6,366 nucleotides of DNA, taken from the NCBI GenBank assembly GCA_946538475.1, contig CAMNGN010000110.1:1-6366 (forward strand). Reading direction: 5' to 3'. The DNA is from an uncultured Blautia sp. (lineage in GTDB: Bacteria > Bacillota > Clostridia > Lachnospirales > Lachnospiraceae). The first letter of the stretch is position 1. Every line of letters begins with the position of its first letter. Shown piece after piece: positions 6,000 through 6,366 of the stretch. The notes under the pieces are model-generated. The model saw only the letters and a list, made by a program, of their open reading frames with translations, did no database searches and had not been told where the DNA came from. A program made the translations under genes and the position numbers.

Positions 6000-6366
6000 A
6001 TGAACAAGAAAGTTTTACTTGCAACAACAATTATGGCAGTAGCAATGCTCGGAACAACAGTTCACGCTGAAGGCGAAAAAGTTGGTGTTTCCATGCCGAC
6101 AAAGGATCTTCAGAGATGGAACCAGGACGGCGCTAACATGGAGAAAGAGCTGACAGACGCAGGATACGAAGTTGAGCTTCAGTTCGCTTCCAACGATCCG
6201 GCTACACAGCTGAATCAGATCAAGACCATGATCGGAAATGGCTGCCAGGTTCTCGTTATCTCCGCTATCGAAGGCGACTCCCTCGGCGAGGCTCTTGACA
6301 TGGCAGCTGAGTATGAGATCCCGGTTATCGCTTATGACCGTCTGCTCATGAACTCTGATGCAGTTT
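6000..6366 (+). CDS. chvE: ChvE-family monosaccharide ABC transporter substrate-binding protein (3' end outside window)
   Basis: The visible 122 residues start with a signal peptide (basic start, hydrophobic 5-18) and a likely signal peptidase I site after Val-His-Ala23. No cysteine is present there, and an in-frame stop at 5994-5996 rules out a longer N-terminus. The mature part follows ChvE closely: Val-Gly-Val-Ser-Met-Pro-Thr-Lys, Arg39-Trp40 with Asp-Gly-Ala-Asn, then Gln-Leu-Asn-Gln-Ile-Lys, and Tyr112-Asp-Arg114-Leu at the ligand cleft. The ATG follows GGGAGG (5988-5993) with 6 nt spacing. Valine is coded by GTT in nearly every case, unlike the GTG/GTC-rich regulatory genes upstream, which suggests high expression. 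It probably binds xylose, arabinose, galactose or glucose and delivers it to an ATPase and permease encoded beyond the window. It is probably controlled by the YesN-type regulator through the region before it. Confidence 0.92.
   Translation, partial: MNKKVLLATTIMAVAMLGTTVHAEGEKVGVSMPTKDLQRWNQDGANMEKELTDAGYEVELQFASNDPATQLNQIKTMIGNGCQVLVISAIEGDSLGEALDMAAEYEIPVIAYDRLLMNSDAV

Overview
The window looks like a Firmicutes chromosome, most likely class Clostridia (a Lachnospiraceae-like genome is my best guess). Base composition is roughly half GC, ribosome binding sites are strong purine-rich Shine-Dalgarno sequences, GTG and TTG start codons are used, and the histidine kinase/response regulator pair is of the YesM-LytS/YesN type typical of that group. 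No RNA gene, insertion sequence or CRISPR array was seen, and all supported genes lie on the + strand.

Layout. (1) Positions 1-201 hold the repetitive acidic C-terminal tail of a gene that begins outside the window, closed by an intrinsic terminator at 237-273. (2) A promoter-like pair at 328/351 precedes a compact four-gene block (490-5736): a membrane-anchored type 1 periplasmic-binding protein, a sensor histidine kinase, an AraC-type response regulator and a XylF/ChvE-like sugar-binding lipoprotein. The joins are a 14-nt overlap, a 64-nt gap and a 23-nt overlap, so this reads as one operon. (3) A 263-nt intergenic region (5737-5999) holds a perfect 19-bp inverted repeat with a T-run, wider nested arms, two extended -10 elements and phased T-tracts. 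(4) At 6000 a second sugar-binding protein gene (ChvE family) begins and runs off the window. It probably opens an ABC sugar importer operon whose ATPase and permease genes would lie beyond the end.

How the genes may work together. The order anchored binding protein - LytS-type kinase - YesN-type regulator - sugar binding protein resembles the XylFII-LytS/YesN xylose-sensing system described in Clostridium beijerinckii. There a membrane-bound periplasmic-binding protein contacts the kinase and the regulator activates the xylose transporter. By analogy, the first and/or fourth protein would report external sugar to the kinase, and the phosphorylated regulator would activate the transporter promoter in the 5737-5999 region. 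What differs here is that the regulatory block carries two binding proteins of different design before the transporter's own binding protein. The first has lost the sugar-contacting residues usual in the ribose-binding family, while the fourth keeps XylF-like ones. The most notable findings are this two-receptor arrangement, the nested inverted-repeat control region, an in-frame duplication of the kinase gene's 3' end in the kinase-regulator gap, and the absence of a lipobox cysteine in the transporter's binding protein.
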